In this document: piece after piece, positions 32,670 to 43,985 of the stretch
Position numbering within the stretch: position 1 is the first letter of the stretch
How the letters are laid out: every line of letters starts with the position of its first letter
Origin: Chionoecetes opilio
Lineage: Eukaryota; Arthropoda; Malacostraca; Decapoda; Majidae
NCBI GenBank assembly: GCA_016584305.1
Contig: JACEEZ010020336.1
Span: 1-64,000 of the forward strand
Direction of reading: 5' to 3'
Length of the DNA stretch: 64,000 nucleotides
Program-made: the position numbers and the translations under genes
The notes under the pieces: model-generated
Told to the model about the DNA's origin: nothing
Databases searched by the model: none
Seen by the model: only the letters and a program-made list of their open reading frames with translations

Positions 32670-32825
32670 ATATTAGTACTTTTATCACAGGTGTATTACA
32701 TGAGGAAAATATCTTTACACAGGGGCAAATTACATGAGGCAATATATTCTTTTATCACAGGCATATACATGAGGCCAATATATCTTTTATCACAGGCAAA
32801 TTATATGAGGCAATATTAATAGTTA
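32670..32825. repeat. Short tandem repeat, copy C
   Basis: TTTTATCACAGGCATATACA and GAGGCAATAT units, counterpart of 13745-13895. Confidence 0.75.
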
Positions 32826-32849
32826 CTTCTAGTCCCTCTACACGTGTGC

Positions 32850-33050
32850 ACTTCACCTGCTGGGATCCCTCCACAATGGGCGGCTGTTTGACCAACCTGC
32901 CTGACGGTGCCACCAGGGTGGCAGCGGCCAGCAAAAAGCACCGCAGCGGACATCCATCTCCACAGGGCTTGCTGATGCACACACCCATTCCACAGCAGCC
33001 ACCCTCGCCACTTGCTTGGTGTGAAATCCTTGCCTCGCATAGAAAACTCA
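32850..33050 (+). CDS. Unrecognised possible terminal exon, copy C
   Basis: Counterpart of 13911-14112. HLLGSLHNGRLFDQPA-type text is recoverable, but indels break the frame. The minus strand is also open here. No family recognised. Confidence 0.3.
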
Positions 33051-33374
33051 CCAGAAAAAATTGTGTCGTCCACAAAATTAATTCGGTGTCAAACTGGAAA
33101 TTTAACAAATCAGTTTTAGTACCCATGTATATGTGCAGTTTTAACCAATGCATGATGGTTGTCTTTAGTATCCCTGAACGTTTCGTTGCATCATAAGTGA
33201 GTATTTCTAAACCCCTACAAACAGCTGGCAGAAAATAAAATAACACAAGGGGATTCTGGGGGGACGAAACCCCCCCAATGATGATAGGTACGTTAAAGCA
33301 ATTGCCCATGTTAGGGTTAGTTAACAGTAAACTGCCACAATAACTCCAACCCTTTTTACTTGAAGGTATGATTA

Positions 33375-33965
33375 GTAGACGGAATGACAGTGAAAAGGCT
33401 AGGAGAGGAGAGATGGAGAAAAGACAAAATAAATGGATGCAAGCTGTACATGAAGATTGAGAAAGACTGGAGTCATGAACCAGGATGTGAGGTGTGAGAC
33501 AAAAAGAGAGTATAAGGAAAAAAAATAGAGTTGAACACAATGAGAATGGGTGAATAAATGAATGAAAAAACATGTTTGAAAATATATAGAAAATGGAAAA
33601 AAGAGAAGGGAGGCCAAGAAGAAGTTACTAGTAATGACCAAGCTTCAGAACGACTGTTTAAGTGCAGGAATAAAACACCTAAAACTAAATGACAGAAGGA
33701 GTTATGGGGAGGAAGAATAACATGATTTGTGTGGGGCAGAAACGGAGGACTTAAAACATTTTGTGTTATGGTTGTGCCCAGCTACAGTAATGAAAGAAAG
33801 AAAAAATGTGAGGCTAAACAGCCTTACTACAGGAGGAAGAGATATAGTGGGGAGTATTTGTTTGGAGAGGGAATGTAAAAGAAGCAAAAAGAACAATCAA
33901 CAGTTTTTGGATGACCAGAGAAAATAAGAAGAAAGAAAAAGAAAGAAACTAATAAGATAGAATAA
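33375..33965 (+). mobile_element. LINE ORF2 C-terminus, copy C
   Basis: Counterpart of 14440-15055. The motif MICVG then LKHFVLWLCPATVMKERKNV is clear, followed by GSICLEREC and NQQFLDDQRK. This is the C-x2-C, H-x4-C type end of a non-LTR ORF2. Confidence 0.62.
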
Positions 33966-35269
33966 GAGAAGAAAACTAATTAAAGACCCAGACAGCAAGA
34001 AGAAACACGTCGAGGAGTGCCGTTGCCAACACCAAATGCGAGACCTTACTGTTCCTGTATATCTGGGTCACTGTTACTGTTACCCACAGGATGTGATGGG
34101 CATGTCAAGGTCCTCATGTTATTGTGATACTATGTTGTTATAGTGTAAGGAAGAAAACTCGCTTTGTGAGGCTGTAAAGATATCCCCCGTCTTTGCTGTA
34201 TGAAAGACGAGCTGAATGTATGAAGCATTAACTGAGTGTTCTGGGCTCATAACAGATCTTGGGTTTCAATTCTCATACAGGTCAAAACACTTGCTTTTCC
34301 TCCTCTCATGCCCCGTACCTGTTCGTTAGCAGAACACAGGTATGGGATGCAAGTGAGTCTTGTGATTTTGTCAGCAGGCAAGAACACAAGGCTAGTTATC
34401 TTAACATCCTGTGCATGTGTGTTGTGGGGATCCTGCAAGAGTAACAGGCCTAACAGTCCTACCCTCCTGGAAGACAAGGGGCTGCTAGGTGGTAATGTAT
34501 TGTACTAGTGGCCTCACGGTTTGTGCCTGGCCTGCAACAGATACTTGGTGGGAGGGGAGGCAAACTCATCATCCCTGCAGGGTGTGGCCTGATTGGCCTA
34601 GGCAAGGGATAGAAGGAGGAGTGTTGTTAAACCCCCTTTGATGGGGAAATGCTGATTTGTCCATACGTCACACCCAAAAAGTCTCACCTTCCAGTGTTAA
34701 AATAGGCGTTTGGTAGGGGGGGGGGGGGGGGGAAGTGAGTTATGATTCTTCAGTTTCATGCTGTGGTCTATTCTTTATGAATAAGGTTTTATTACCATGT
34801 ATGTATTGTTGTCATTATATGTATTTATCAATTATGGTTCCATGTCAGTGACCAACTGAACTTGGTTCAATTGGTCACTGGTTCAAGTTTCTTTGGTACT
34901 GGTGAAGTGTCGGCCACCATCAATTTATTTATATGACATGCAAATTTGGTCTTTTTTTAGGAATTTGTTTCATGAATATTTGTTGTGTTTTAAATTTGAA
35001 GATTGTGGAATTTCGCACAGTTTAGGAAACAAAAGTTTATTCAACTCATGAAATTTGTAGTATGCTAAAGATATGTGAAATGCTAAGTATGTCTGTCAGA
35101 GCTATAATGTGAGTCGAGAATTGACCTTACTATAGTAGGTTTTGGGAGACGGAAGGATTTAAGTATGAGTGAAAAAGAAAATTATTATTTCTGTAGATGC
35201 GAGTCATTCGGTAGCCTAGGTAATAGTATGGGGGCATACGCTATGCTGAGCGGGCTAAGAGGAAAAATA
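33966..35269. other. Unit sequence, copy C, no gene recognised
   Basis: Counterpart of 15056-16392. Contains a G-run of about 18 nt at 34714-34732 and the hairpin at 34845-34879. Confidence 0.5.
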
Positions 35270-35400
35270 TGAATAGATAAGGAAGATACACAAGAGGCCG
35301 TTTGAGAGACCTACTACAACGGTAGTTCTGATACCTAGCACGACCTCCATCAACCTTTCATCCCATCCATGAAATCCTTCTAGCCTCTTTTTAACCCGTA
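35270..35400 (-). mobile_element. CR1-like LINE 3' end, copy C
   Basis: GAATAGATAAGGAAGATACA, GGTAGTTCTGATACCTAGCA and TTCATCCCATCCATGAAATC. Counterpart of 16393-16520. Confidence 0.65.
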
Positions 35401-37440
35401 AAGCGCGGCTATGCCCATGGGCATTGGTCACTCACTAAGAAAAAACAAAAAATGGGTAACACAAACCCCGCTTAGTTGCCAGTCCCTTAAAGGAAGACAG
35501 TAAGAGAATAAATAGAAAAGTGTGAGCCAATTTAGTTCAAGGAGGTGTCTGTTACTCTTCTTTTGAAAAGATTTAAGTCATAGGAAGTGGAAAAATAGAA
35601 AACAGGTAGAGAGTTCCAAAAGTTTCCAGTGACACGGGGATTGAAGAGTAAAGATACTGATTAACTCTTGCATTAGGAAAAAGGGACAGAATAGGGATGA
35701 GAATGACGTGAAAGTCTTGTGCCCAGCGATGCCGCGGGAGGGGGGGAGGCATTGCAGTTAGCAAATCAGAAGAGCAGTGAGCATGGAAAATAACGGTAGA
35801 AGAGAGCAAGGAGCAACATTGCGTGGCGGTGATGTGATTTAAAGATTGAGCCAGTCAGTCAGAGGAGAGGCACGTTGTTGATGAGAGAAAAGCTTTGATC
35901 AACCCTGTTTACGGAGAGCTGTATGAGGGATCCTCCCCAAACATGTGAGAAATACTCCATAACATGGGCGGGATACGGCCCCCCTGTAGAGAGCGCAAGG
36001 CAATTGGGAGGTAGAAAAAAAAAGACGCAGACGCCACAGGACAACCTAACTTCCTAGAAGTGTTTAGCAAGAGATGATATGTGAGATTTCCAGTTTCAGG
36101 ATTTTTAGTAAAGGATAGTCCTAGAATGTTCATGTAGAAGAAGGAGAAAGTTGAGTGTCATTGAAGAAGAGGGGCTAGTTATCTGGAAGGTTTTGTCGAG
36201 TAGATAGCGTGAAGAAAAGAAATTGGGTTTTTGAGCATTGAACAAACAAGGTTTACTTTGCCCCAATCAGAAATATTAGAAAGATCAGAAGTTAGGCGCT
36301 CGGTGAATCACTCGTGAATCACCGAGTATGCCCAATGGGCGGCCGCCAAATTCAAAAAAGGTGGGCTATTATTCGGCCGGTGAAATCTGGACAAACTCTA
36401 CTTACCTGAGAATGACCAAAGAGGTCACACATAGGGCTCAGTGACTCAGTGACCAGCATGGAAGGTGAAGGTTGGACAGGCCTCCCTATCGCGGGCAGAG
36501 AGATTAAAGAGGAAAACATTGCGGCCCGTTTTCTAGTGGAACGAGCTGTACCATGGGATTGCATAAACCGCAACGCTCTTCATCTTGCAATGTACAATTC
36601 TAGGAATAACCACAAGACTTCTACAACAATTTTTTTTTTAGCGGTTTGCACAAATAATATGGCGAATACATTGATACACATTCAAAGTTTGTTAGCGGAC
36701 ACTATACGAATTCTGCAAAAAGTCCGCGTACACAGAGATATTGTCACACAGGTATCCACAAGTTTACGGGTAAAGCTCCCTCTACCTAAAGATACCTCTA
36801 CCTCGGGTGCTTTTTCATCTTCCGTTAGCATTAGCCTGTTTTGAGACTGTGCTACGTCGGATGACAACCCGTTTACACGGGACACAGGGATCTAGGTAGT
36901 TGTGACATCCGGGTTATTCACAAGTTACTTCCGCGACCAGAGAACTGCGGTCTACGCTTCCGAAGTGTCTCCAGTGTTAATTATAGGCACTTGTGCTTTA
37001 ATGTAGAGTAAAGACAATATGCTGGGTTTATAAGTGGCACGATAGCCCTGGACTTATTCGTATTGTTCGGCATGATTTATAGTAATCTGAATGCGTTAAC
37101 TGGTGCAATGTCTGGTCGTCAGGACACCCAACCTGTATCTCTATATAGACTTGGGATTCCTACTGCCTTTTTGCCCAGTGCAGAGAGACTACCAAGTAGA
37201 AAATGTAGTTCATAAATGTCGCAGATTTGAGGATAAAAATGGAACAATTATATATATTTCCCGTCACTATAAGCTGAAATGAGGTTGAAACTAATCCTTG
37301 ATGGACAGCAACCCCTGGTGAGCACCCAGGGCATGCATGACTCCCGGCATAGGAAGACCATCTGTTAATGAAACATCATTTTTATCATATGCGCTACGAT
37401 ATTCCAGAGTTAGTCATTACTAAAGGTAAATCAGGAACAA
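35401..37440. other. End of copy C and flank, no gene recognised
   Basis: Aligned with copy A to about 36840. The plus frame at 36449-36844 (131 codons) is the open version of the unrecognised segment noted after 16521. Its composition does not suggest a domain. 36845-37440 is unique with no coding signal. Confidence 0.4.
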
Positions 37441-38460
37441 CTGATCTAGACCTCAAAGAATCGTTCCAGACCCATTTTTCTTTGCATAATTATGATGAAT
37501 ATTCATTCAAGAAACCCTAAGCCACCCCCCCCCCCCCCCCCACGAAAAGATATATTCATTTTCCACGCACTGTATATGTTCCCTAGAAACTAATGGACTT
37601 TTCGTAAAAGCGCGGAAAAAAGCAACAGACTGTCATTCCAGCCGTGGCGGGAAAACTTGCTGGGGAGCGTCACACGAGTTGAGCCTCCCAGCCCGGCCCT
37701 ATACCAATACACGGAGACCGGAGAAAAGTAGTACTTGGAGAATTTTGGGTGTTATCTGAATATTTTTTGCGATCTGTGGCATATACTTGAATCCTTCATG
37801 GATACAGCAAGAAAGTGTGCATTAGAATTAGCACCCATTTATGACCGTATTTGACCTTGATAAAGTCTGTGCAAGGCGCATGGCAGTGGGCGGGTGAGAG
37901 GAAGCACGGCTAGACAATGTGCTCACACCGCGCTCCTCTCACCCGCCACTGTCAGGCGCCTTCTGCCACAGACATTTATCATGGTCGAGAAGTAGTGTAA
38001 CGCGAAAGTGGGTGCTAAGCTCTCTGCAAGGCACAGCTTTCTTGACTGTACCCATGAAGGATGCAAATATATGCCATATCGCAAAGAAAAAAAAAAAAAT
38101 AACAGACAACACCCAAAATGCCCCAATTAGTACTCACGATTTTTCACTCCGGTCTCCAGTGTATTTGATAATCGGCAGGGCTGAGAGGCCTCCACTCGAT
38201 TTATGACGGTGTTTGCCGAGCCGTGGTGCGTCGTCTGTTGTCAGCCAGTTGTGTTTTGAATGAGCTTTCGGAGGCACACTTACAGATTTTGAATGCGGTA
38301 TAATTAAAAAAAACGGTGCAGCTTGTGACTGAGATGCAAAAGTGACAACATTGTGTTGATATACTTCGATTCCCACTGGCTATATTATTGACTCATTAAA
38401 TCAGGAATGAGAGGAAATGGTTGTTGCGCCGATTACTTTTAAGCTTGATGGTGGAGGTAG
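37441..38460. repeat. Diverged paralogue of the 985-3130 region
   Basis: CCAGACCCATTTTTCTTTGC and AAAAGCGCGGAAAAAAGC match 985-1115. AAAGTGACAACATTGTGTTG and TTAAATCAGGAATGA match 3040-3110. The GTGTG minisatellite and CCTAA array present there are absent here. A C-run of about 18 nt is at 37527-37544. Confidence 0.6.
37873..37962. repeat. Inverted repeat, arms about 33 bp
   Basis: Left arm AAGGCGCATGGCAGTGGGCG continuing GGTGAGAGGAAGC pairs with right arm GCGCTCCTCTCACCCGCCAC continuing TGTCAGGCGCCTT with few mismatches. The loop is about 23 bp. Confidence 0.85.
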
Positions 38461-41400
38461 ATACTCTCTGTTACTTGGAAATTATCATTCTTCCTCAGAA
38501 TAAAACTTTTTCATTCTGTTTCTGATCGGTATCAATCTAGGTTGTGATGTTGATATTATCTGTGTCACAATTATCATTCGAGACCCAGTTTTGTAAACAC
38601 AAGGGAGAACGGACCAATTTGTTAGTTTGAAAGCCACACTTTAGTTTCCCTTGCTTCACCTGTATTATTGTATGGATACTGCTTCTCCTTACGTTGGGAT
38701 TGATAGGGGCGAAGCATTGTTTTCGTGGATGACCCTATATTACTATTAGGAATGACCTCGACAGGTTCCCTAGTATGAACTAGCCCGATGTTCGCTAATA
38801 TTTCCCGTTCTAATATTTTTTTACACAGCTACTTCTAGTGACCACATCACTAATCTTTCCCTATACCCTAAAAGAAGCCTTTAATAGTACAGACTACTTA
38901 AAGGCAGGTCCGACAGCGAGTGGTGTTAAAGACCAATTTGGAGAAAGAGCAGTGTACTAGAACAAGTAGGCGACACACATCTGCAAGACCGCACAACATA
39001 CACTCCTGAATGCTAAACCCATAGATTCAACGATGCTTTATCATTTACATCTAGGCATGTTTTGATTTGACTCCTTCTGCAAATCCTTATAGCTTGTTCA
39101 TCTACAATATTCGTCTGACATGTCTCCATATACTCTATATAGCTCTTCGTATAGTCTCATTTGAATTGTCTAAAATCATACAGCAACAATCACACCAAAA
39201 TCTTTGGCCCGTGCATATCTAGTTGTCAAATGGTAAGGGGGGAATCCCTAAGGATACATCAAAGAAAGGGGCTATCTGAAATACTCTATGAAATGCACAA
39301 TTATATGCAAAAAGGGCTATGGGCAACATAGTATCCCAGAAATACATTATCTTAACACCAAGGTTATCAAATACCTTTATTAGCATTTAATATATTTATC
39401 TAATTTTAAATCATGCAGATCTCTCATAAGACTCACATAATAATATAGCTCGATGACGAGGCATGAATACCGGAGTAGTCTTTACTAGGCTGCCGAATAT
39501 ATTAGTACGATCAACAGAACTACCACTAAACTGTGATATAAAACTAACTTTTCACCTTGGTTCCCAGGTGACCAGAGTAAATCCAGGACGATTCACTTGT
39601 TAATAACAACAACTGATAAAAAATACTCTAGTACTCCTCGTAGCTTCTAGTTATACAGAGGAACCTTTTCAGCAATTAAATATCTCGTGAGAACATCCGA
39701 TGCAGAATAAACAATAAACATAGTTATTGTAGCTGACTGACCCATCGGCATCCTATTCTGAGTAAAAAAATCAACGTGTCATGTGGATACTCTCTATTAA
39801 ATGAAATTGCACATACAACACCGGGTACCGTCGATAAGGCGAGCTAAGGGGCTGTACCCCCGATCCGACTTAGACGACCGCGCACGCATACAGCACGATA
39901 CTGATAAAAACATCGTATCTATATCTTTTAACTCATCTATGTGAAGCACGCCCCCAATTTATTGGACATAACTAGATAAGTAACTGCCAGACCTCTCATG
40001 TCTACGCAGCGTGCAAAAAGGATAAATAGCTCCGAAGTTCGCAAAGCAACAATTAATATAAGAATCATAAGCCATCAATACCTTGACGCTGTCAGCATCA
40101 CCATGGCTTGAGAGGGCCGCAGTGGAAAGATTAGCAAGGGCTAGCATGCGAGAGGACAGAATAGATATGGACAAATATGCGGGTTTTGGAAGAGGATACA
40201 ATATAAGTATAGAGAGGAGGCCAGAGCCAGAAAGAATGCCAGGAGCCTAATAGGACAGAAAGTAAATCGCCAGAGTCTATCTGTACGCGCCCATCTCCTA
40301 CTAGGGAGAGCTCATAGGGACGAAGGCAGGTAAAAAACATAAAATACCAGAATCGATAGAACTATGACAATAAATGGAAAAGCTGTGAACAGATGGACAT
40401 ACTGTAATATACATAGAAACAGTGCGTACTGCATTTAGTAGTCAAGTCACTTTAAGAGGTTCCTCTGAACTCGGACCCCTCTAACTGTAGGGACCCCCCT
40501 TACTCGCGGCACCAAATGCATCCTGGGCGGACACATTTCATATGCGTCGGCAGCGACACTGCAAGTCGTCATGTGCCAGCGTAATGGTAATGTCTGCTAC
40601 AGTGGTTAGATGACGCGGTCAAGATAAGTGTCTGCATGATCATGAGCAAAGACATTCATGGTCTGAGTAATATTCTACTTTCTCTGATTAATGAACAAAA
40701 TGTCATAAATACTACAAACAGGTATCACTGTGATCTTGCCAAGTTAGACGTCTAAGGGGTAGCTAAGGATGGGGTTAGGCTTAAGTTTGACCCTGTCTGC
40801 CACAGTAACACTAATTAATAGACATCTAGTGGTGTTGAAAGATGACAGTCCAAAGCTAGCAGAAGTACTTGGTATATAAAGTGAATTGCCAGAGCAGTCC
40901 ACACTGGTATTATAAATATAGCATAAAAACTGCGGAATGAGTTGAAAATTCAAAGAAACGAAAACGACAAAAAATAGATAACTAGAAGCCGACTATTAGC
41001 CAGGACATCTCCTAGACTCAGAATCATTGACGGCACAAACTGTCATGCGCCTAATTGAATGACGGCACACTGGCATGCGCCCGGTGACAGTTCATAGTGA
41101 TCCCCTTCCTCATGCATTCAATGACAGAATGTTACATCACAGACAGCTATGATCCACAAGCCATGCATCGGAGTGCAGTCAGTCGCTACACAAGTTGTTT
41201 CCAGCAAATACACCAGTAGATTCGCACACAAAATAACTTGTTTTGCTCCAGTCTATATAGAAACATAAAGTCAGCTTTCGTACACTACAGCTACCAGATT
41301 TGAACTCTGACTACCTAGGAATATGAAACTACACAATAGTATCGCTAACGAAAAACTCAAATTCAGTCGTACGAAAACAACTAACAAAACCCTGGAGCTA

Positions 41401-42939
41401 CGAAACTCCCGTAACCAAGCAAATACATGCTATGGAGCCCAATCGTATAGAAAATGTCTGTCCTATTCATGTAATCTAGATCTGAATCGACCCCATGAGA
41501 TTGAATGATTACACTGAGCGCCAATGAGAACATACTCGATAAAAAATGAATGACCTGTCGTGATCACTGTAAAGTAAGTTATATAGCATAACATATAAAT
41601 AATGTTACATAGCTGTCAAGGATACAAGCAGTTCAAGTTATTGAGAAGCGGCGTTCGTTGGATAAGACAACGGTCATGGTGAAAGTAATGAAAGTTTATG
41701 ACGGATTGGTTTGTCAAGTAGAGGCCAGGGGACAAAAGTGTTGAGTTGTTGAGGGGGTATGTATAAAGCGCTGTCGCTCTCCGTGGGTGGTGTAGGGCGT
41801 AGCGCGCTATGAATTGCGGGCCATGGTATTGAAATCCGGCAAAGGCCAGGCAACAGATAGTCGGCGTGCAGCTCAATCCAGCTGTCATCCTTCTCTTTCG
41901 GGGTCGAAAATGGGACTGTGTGGGAAAACCTGGGGAAGGTAACTGTTGTAACCCAGATGTCACTTTAGCCTGTGTCCCGGCACTAAATTAAGCAAGGTAA
42001 CCGACAGCGTTCCAAGACGGACTAATAGCAACAAGCGAGATGAGCAACGAAGGGGCACGCGCCACCATAGCGTGTGTCCACCATCTTTACCACTTACTCT
42101 TAATATATAGTTATTCATGAGCCAGTATTGTGGAGTGATGCAAGGAAAGGCATCCCCCTTCACCCCAGTATGACGACCCTTGAATACACAGGCACTGGCA
42201 CGTAGCAGTGCAGGCTAACCTCGAATCACAGCCACTCATGTCACACTTTTTTTATTCTAGTACTATTTTTCTTATTTTTTAGACAAGAAAGCGATGAGCC
42301 GCCAGTAGGCTATTTATCTATCCTAGAGAGCGGCCACGTAGATCGGCAATATAGGCTCCTCCCGCCCAGTTGGTTGGAGCGCCTCGCTGAATTTTATAGG
42401 TCGACACACGTGAGTAGGTTACAATTAGGTATGAAGATTCCGTTTATCTATCGATGGTGTACCCTAGACCTAAGGCGATCACTGCAGACTATGCGTAGAT
42501 GTACAATCACTGCGAACCTACTGTGATCAGTACTGCATCAAAATTAAAGATAAGATTCTTACCATGACTCAAGAGACGTAAAGAAATCTGCTGAACATCC
42601 TCGATCAATGAAGTGCCAAACCAGTTAGAGTAGCCCTTGCAACCAGGTGAAGGTAGGGGTTAAGTACATAATCAGTAGTTGTGGGCACAACTAAACAAGA
42701 CAAAAAATATCTTAAAGATGTACATAATAGTCACAGAGTAATGGCCCTGTATATCTAGAGCGCGTTGGTTTAGTATTAGCTATTAGCATTGAAATTCAGA
42801 TATCACTAAGCCCTAGTGAGATGTGTCGGCTACCCTTAGAGTGGTGACCGAGAAGGCAAGTCGCCATGAGGTTTTAGAAAGATGAAGCGAGGATAGGAAA
42901 CAGTTCTTAAGCTAAGCAAGCAGCAGTAGAAGCAGCACA
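38461..42939. other. About 4.5 kb without a recognised gene
   Basis: Base composition is ordinary and stops are dense on both strands. Minus frames at 41963-41616 (115 codons) and 42163-41960 (67 codons, with TPQYWLMNNYILRVSGKDGG) are the longest, but I recognise no domain. At about 42362-42385 GCCCAGTTGGTTGGAGCGCC resembles a tRNA A-box region; no B box follows, so a SINE head there is only a possibility. Confidence 0.45.
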
Positions 42940-43220
42940 GTAACGGATTCAAACTTGAAAAGCATAGATTAAATGGAAATCGGAAAACTGGTACACAAAT
43001 TAAGGGCGGATGAATTATTGCGAATGGACTCCAGTTTCAGGTAGTTAGGTAGAGTCATTAGGGAGCTTTAAAAGGAGGCTGGCATAATTTCATGGATGGG
43101 GATGAAAGGTGGATGATAAGGTAATTCAGTCATTAAAGTAACATGAGAACTACCACCTGCGGTACGGTCTCACGAGCCTCGATAGTAGACCTATTCCTTA
43201 TTTTCTTATGATTATGTCAT
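42940..43220 (+). mobile_element. CR1-like LINE 3' end, degraded
   Basis: GTAACGGATTCAAACTTGAA, GGGAGCTTTAAAAGGAGGCT, TTCATGGATGGGGATGAAAG and TATTTTCTTATGATTATG follow the CR1 3' end described at 361 and 18914, with several insertions. The frame is lost. Confidence 0.75.
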
Positions 43221-43627
43221 AAGCATTATAAGTTCTCTATAACAATCTATTACTCCTCTACAAGACTCTTCTGCAATCGATCGATAAATTAACTATCTTT
43301 CTAATTGCTAATATACTGTATCATAGTTATAGTGTTTAACTATTCTAATACCTACACAATATCTTCTATCCTCAAATTATCTCTAACTCGGTAACTGATC
43401 TGTACACATTATATAATCTAAATGCTTACATCTTGCAAGTCGAAGATATCTTCTCTTCAACGATTCCACTACCCTCAGCATCATTTACCTATGTCCTCTA
43501 TCGACACGGAGCACATATCCGAATAATTGTAAACTTCGATGAGATATACTACAATATTATATGGCCTTTCTATAGACAGTTAGCTAGGACTTTTCAGTCC
43601 GCATCGATAATGACTATATGCACAAAG

Positions 43628-43985
43628 TGTAATTAGTTAGTAGATGATACTATCGTGATTGGGACCTACGGATCATTTATACTAGGTAACTAGTTGATGG
43701 GTTGTGTAGTTCGTCATTACGTAGATTGGCAACATGCGTAAGCAGTTCCAGATGGTATTGTAAGGAGTTAGCAGGTGGTGGATCCAGTCTTACAGATGGC
43801 AATGCAACAAGAAAGGTGGGTATCCTCCAATATACTGTGAAATGTATATTAATTGTGTATAAGTGTTTATCTTGTGTCGTTTTAAATTTCCACTCTGATA
43901 CTGAAAATATTGTTACAGGAATGCACAAGAGTTTGTGATTAAGTAAAAGCCTACAAAGCGGTCACGATGTGTTTTGTTATCCACA
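43628..43985 (+). repeat. 5' LTR of Ty3/gypsy element
   Basis: Starts TGTAATTAGTTAGTAGATGA and ends GTTTTGTTATCCACA. Matches the 3' LTR at 54050-54386 over the whole length, with scattered indels. The flanking CACAAAG at 43621-43627 recurs one base after the 3' LTR (54388-54394). Confidence 0.88.

Noticed and set aside
42359..42410. tRNA gene or SINE head
   Set aside because: An A-box-like GCCCAGTTGGTTGG is present, but no B box or cloverleaf follows.
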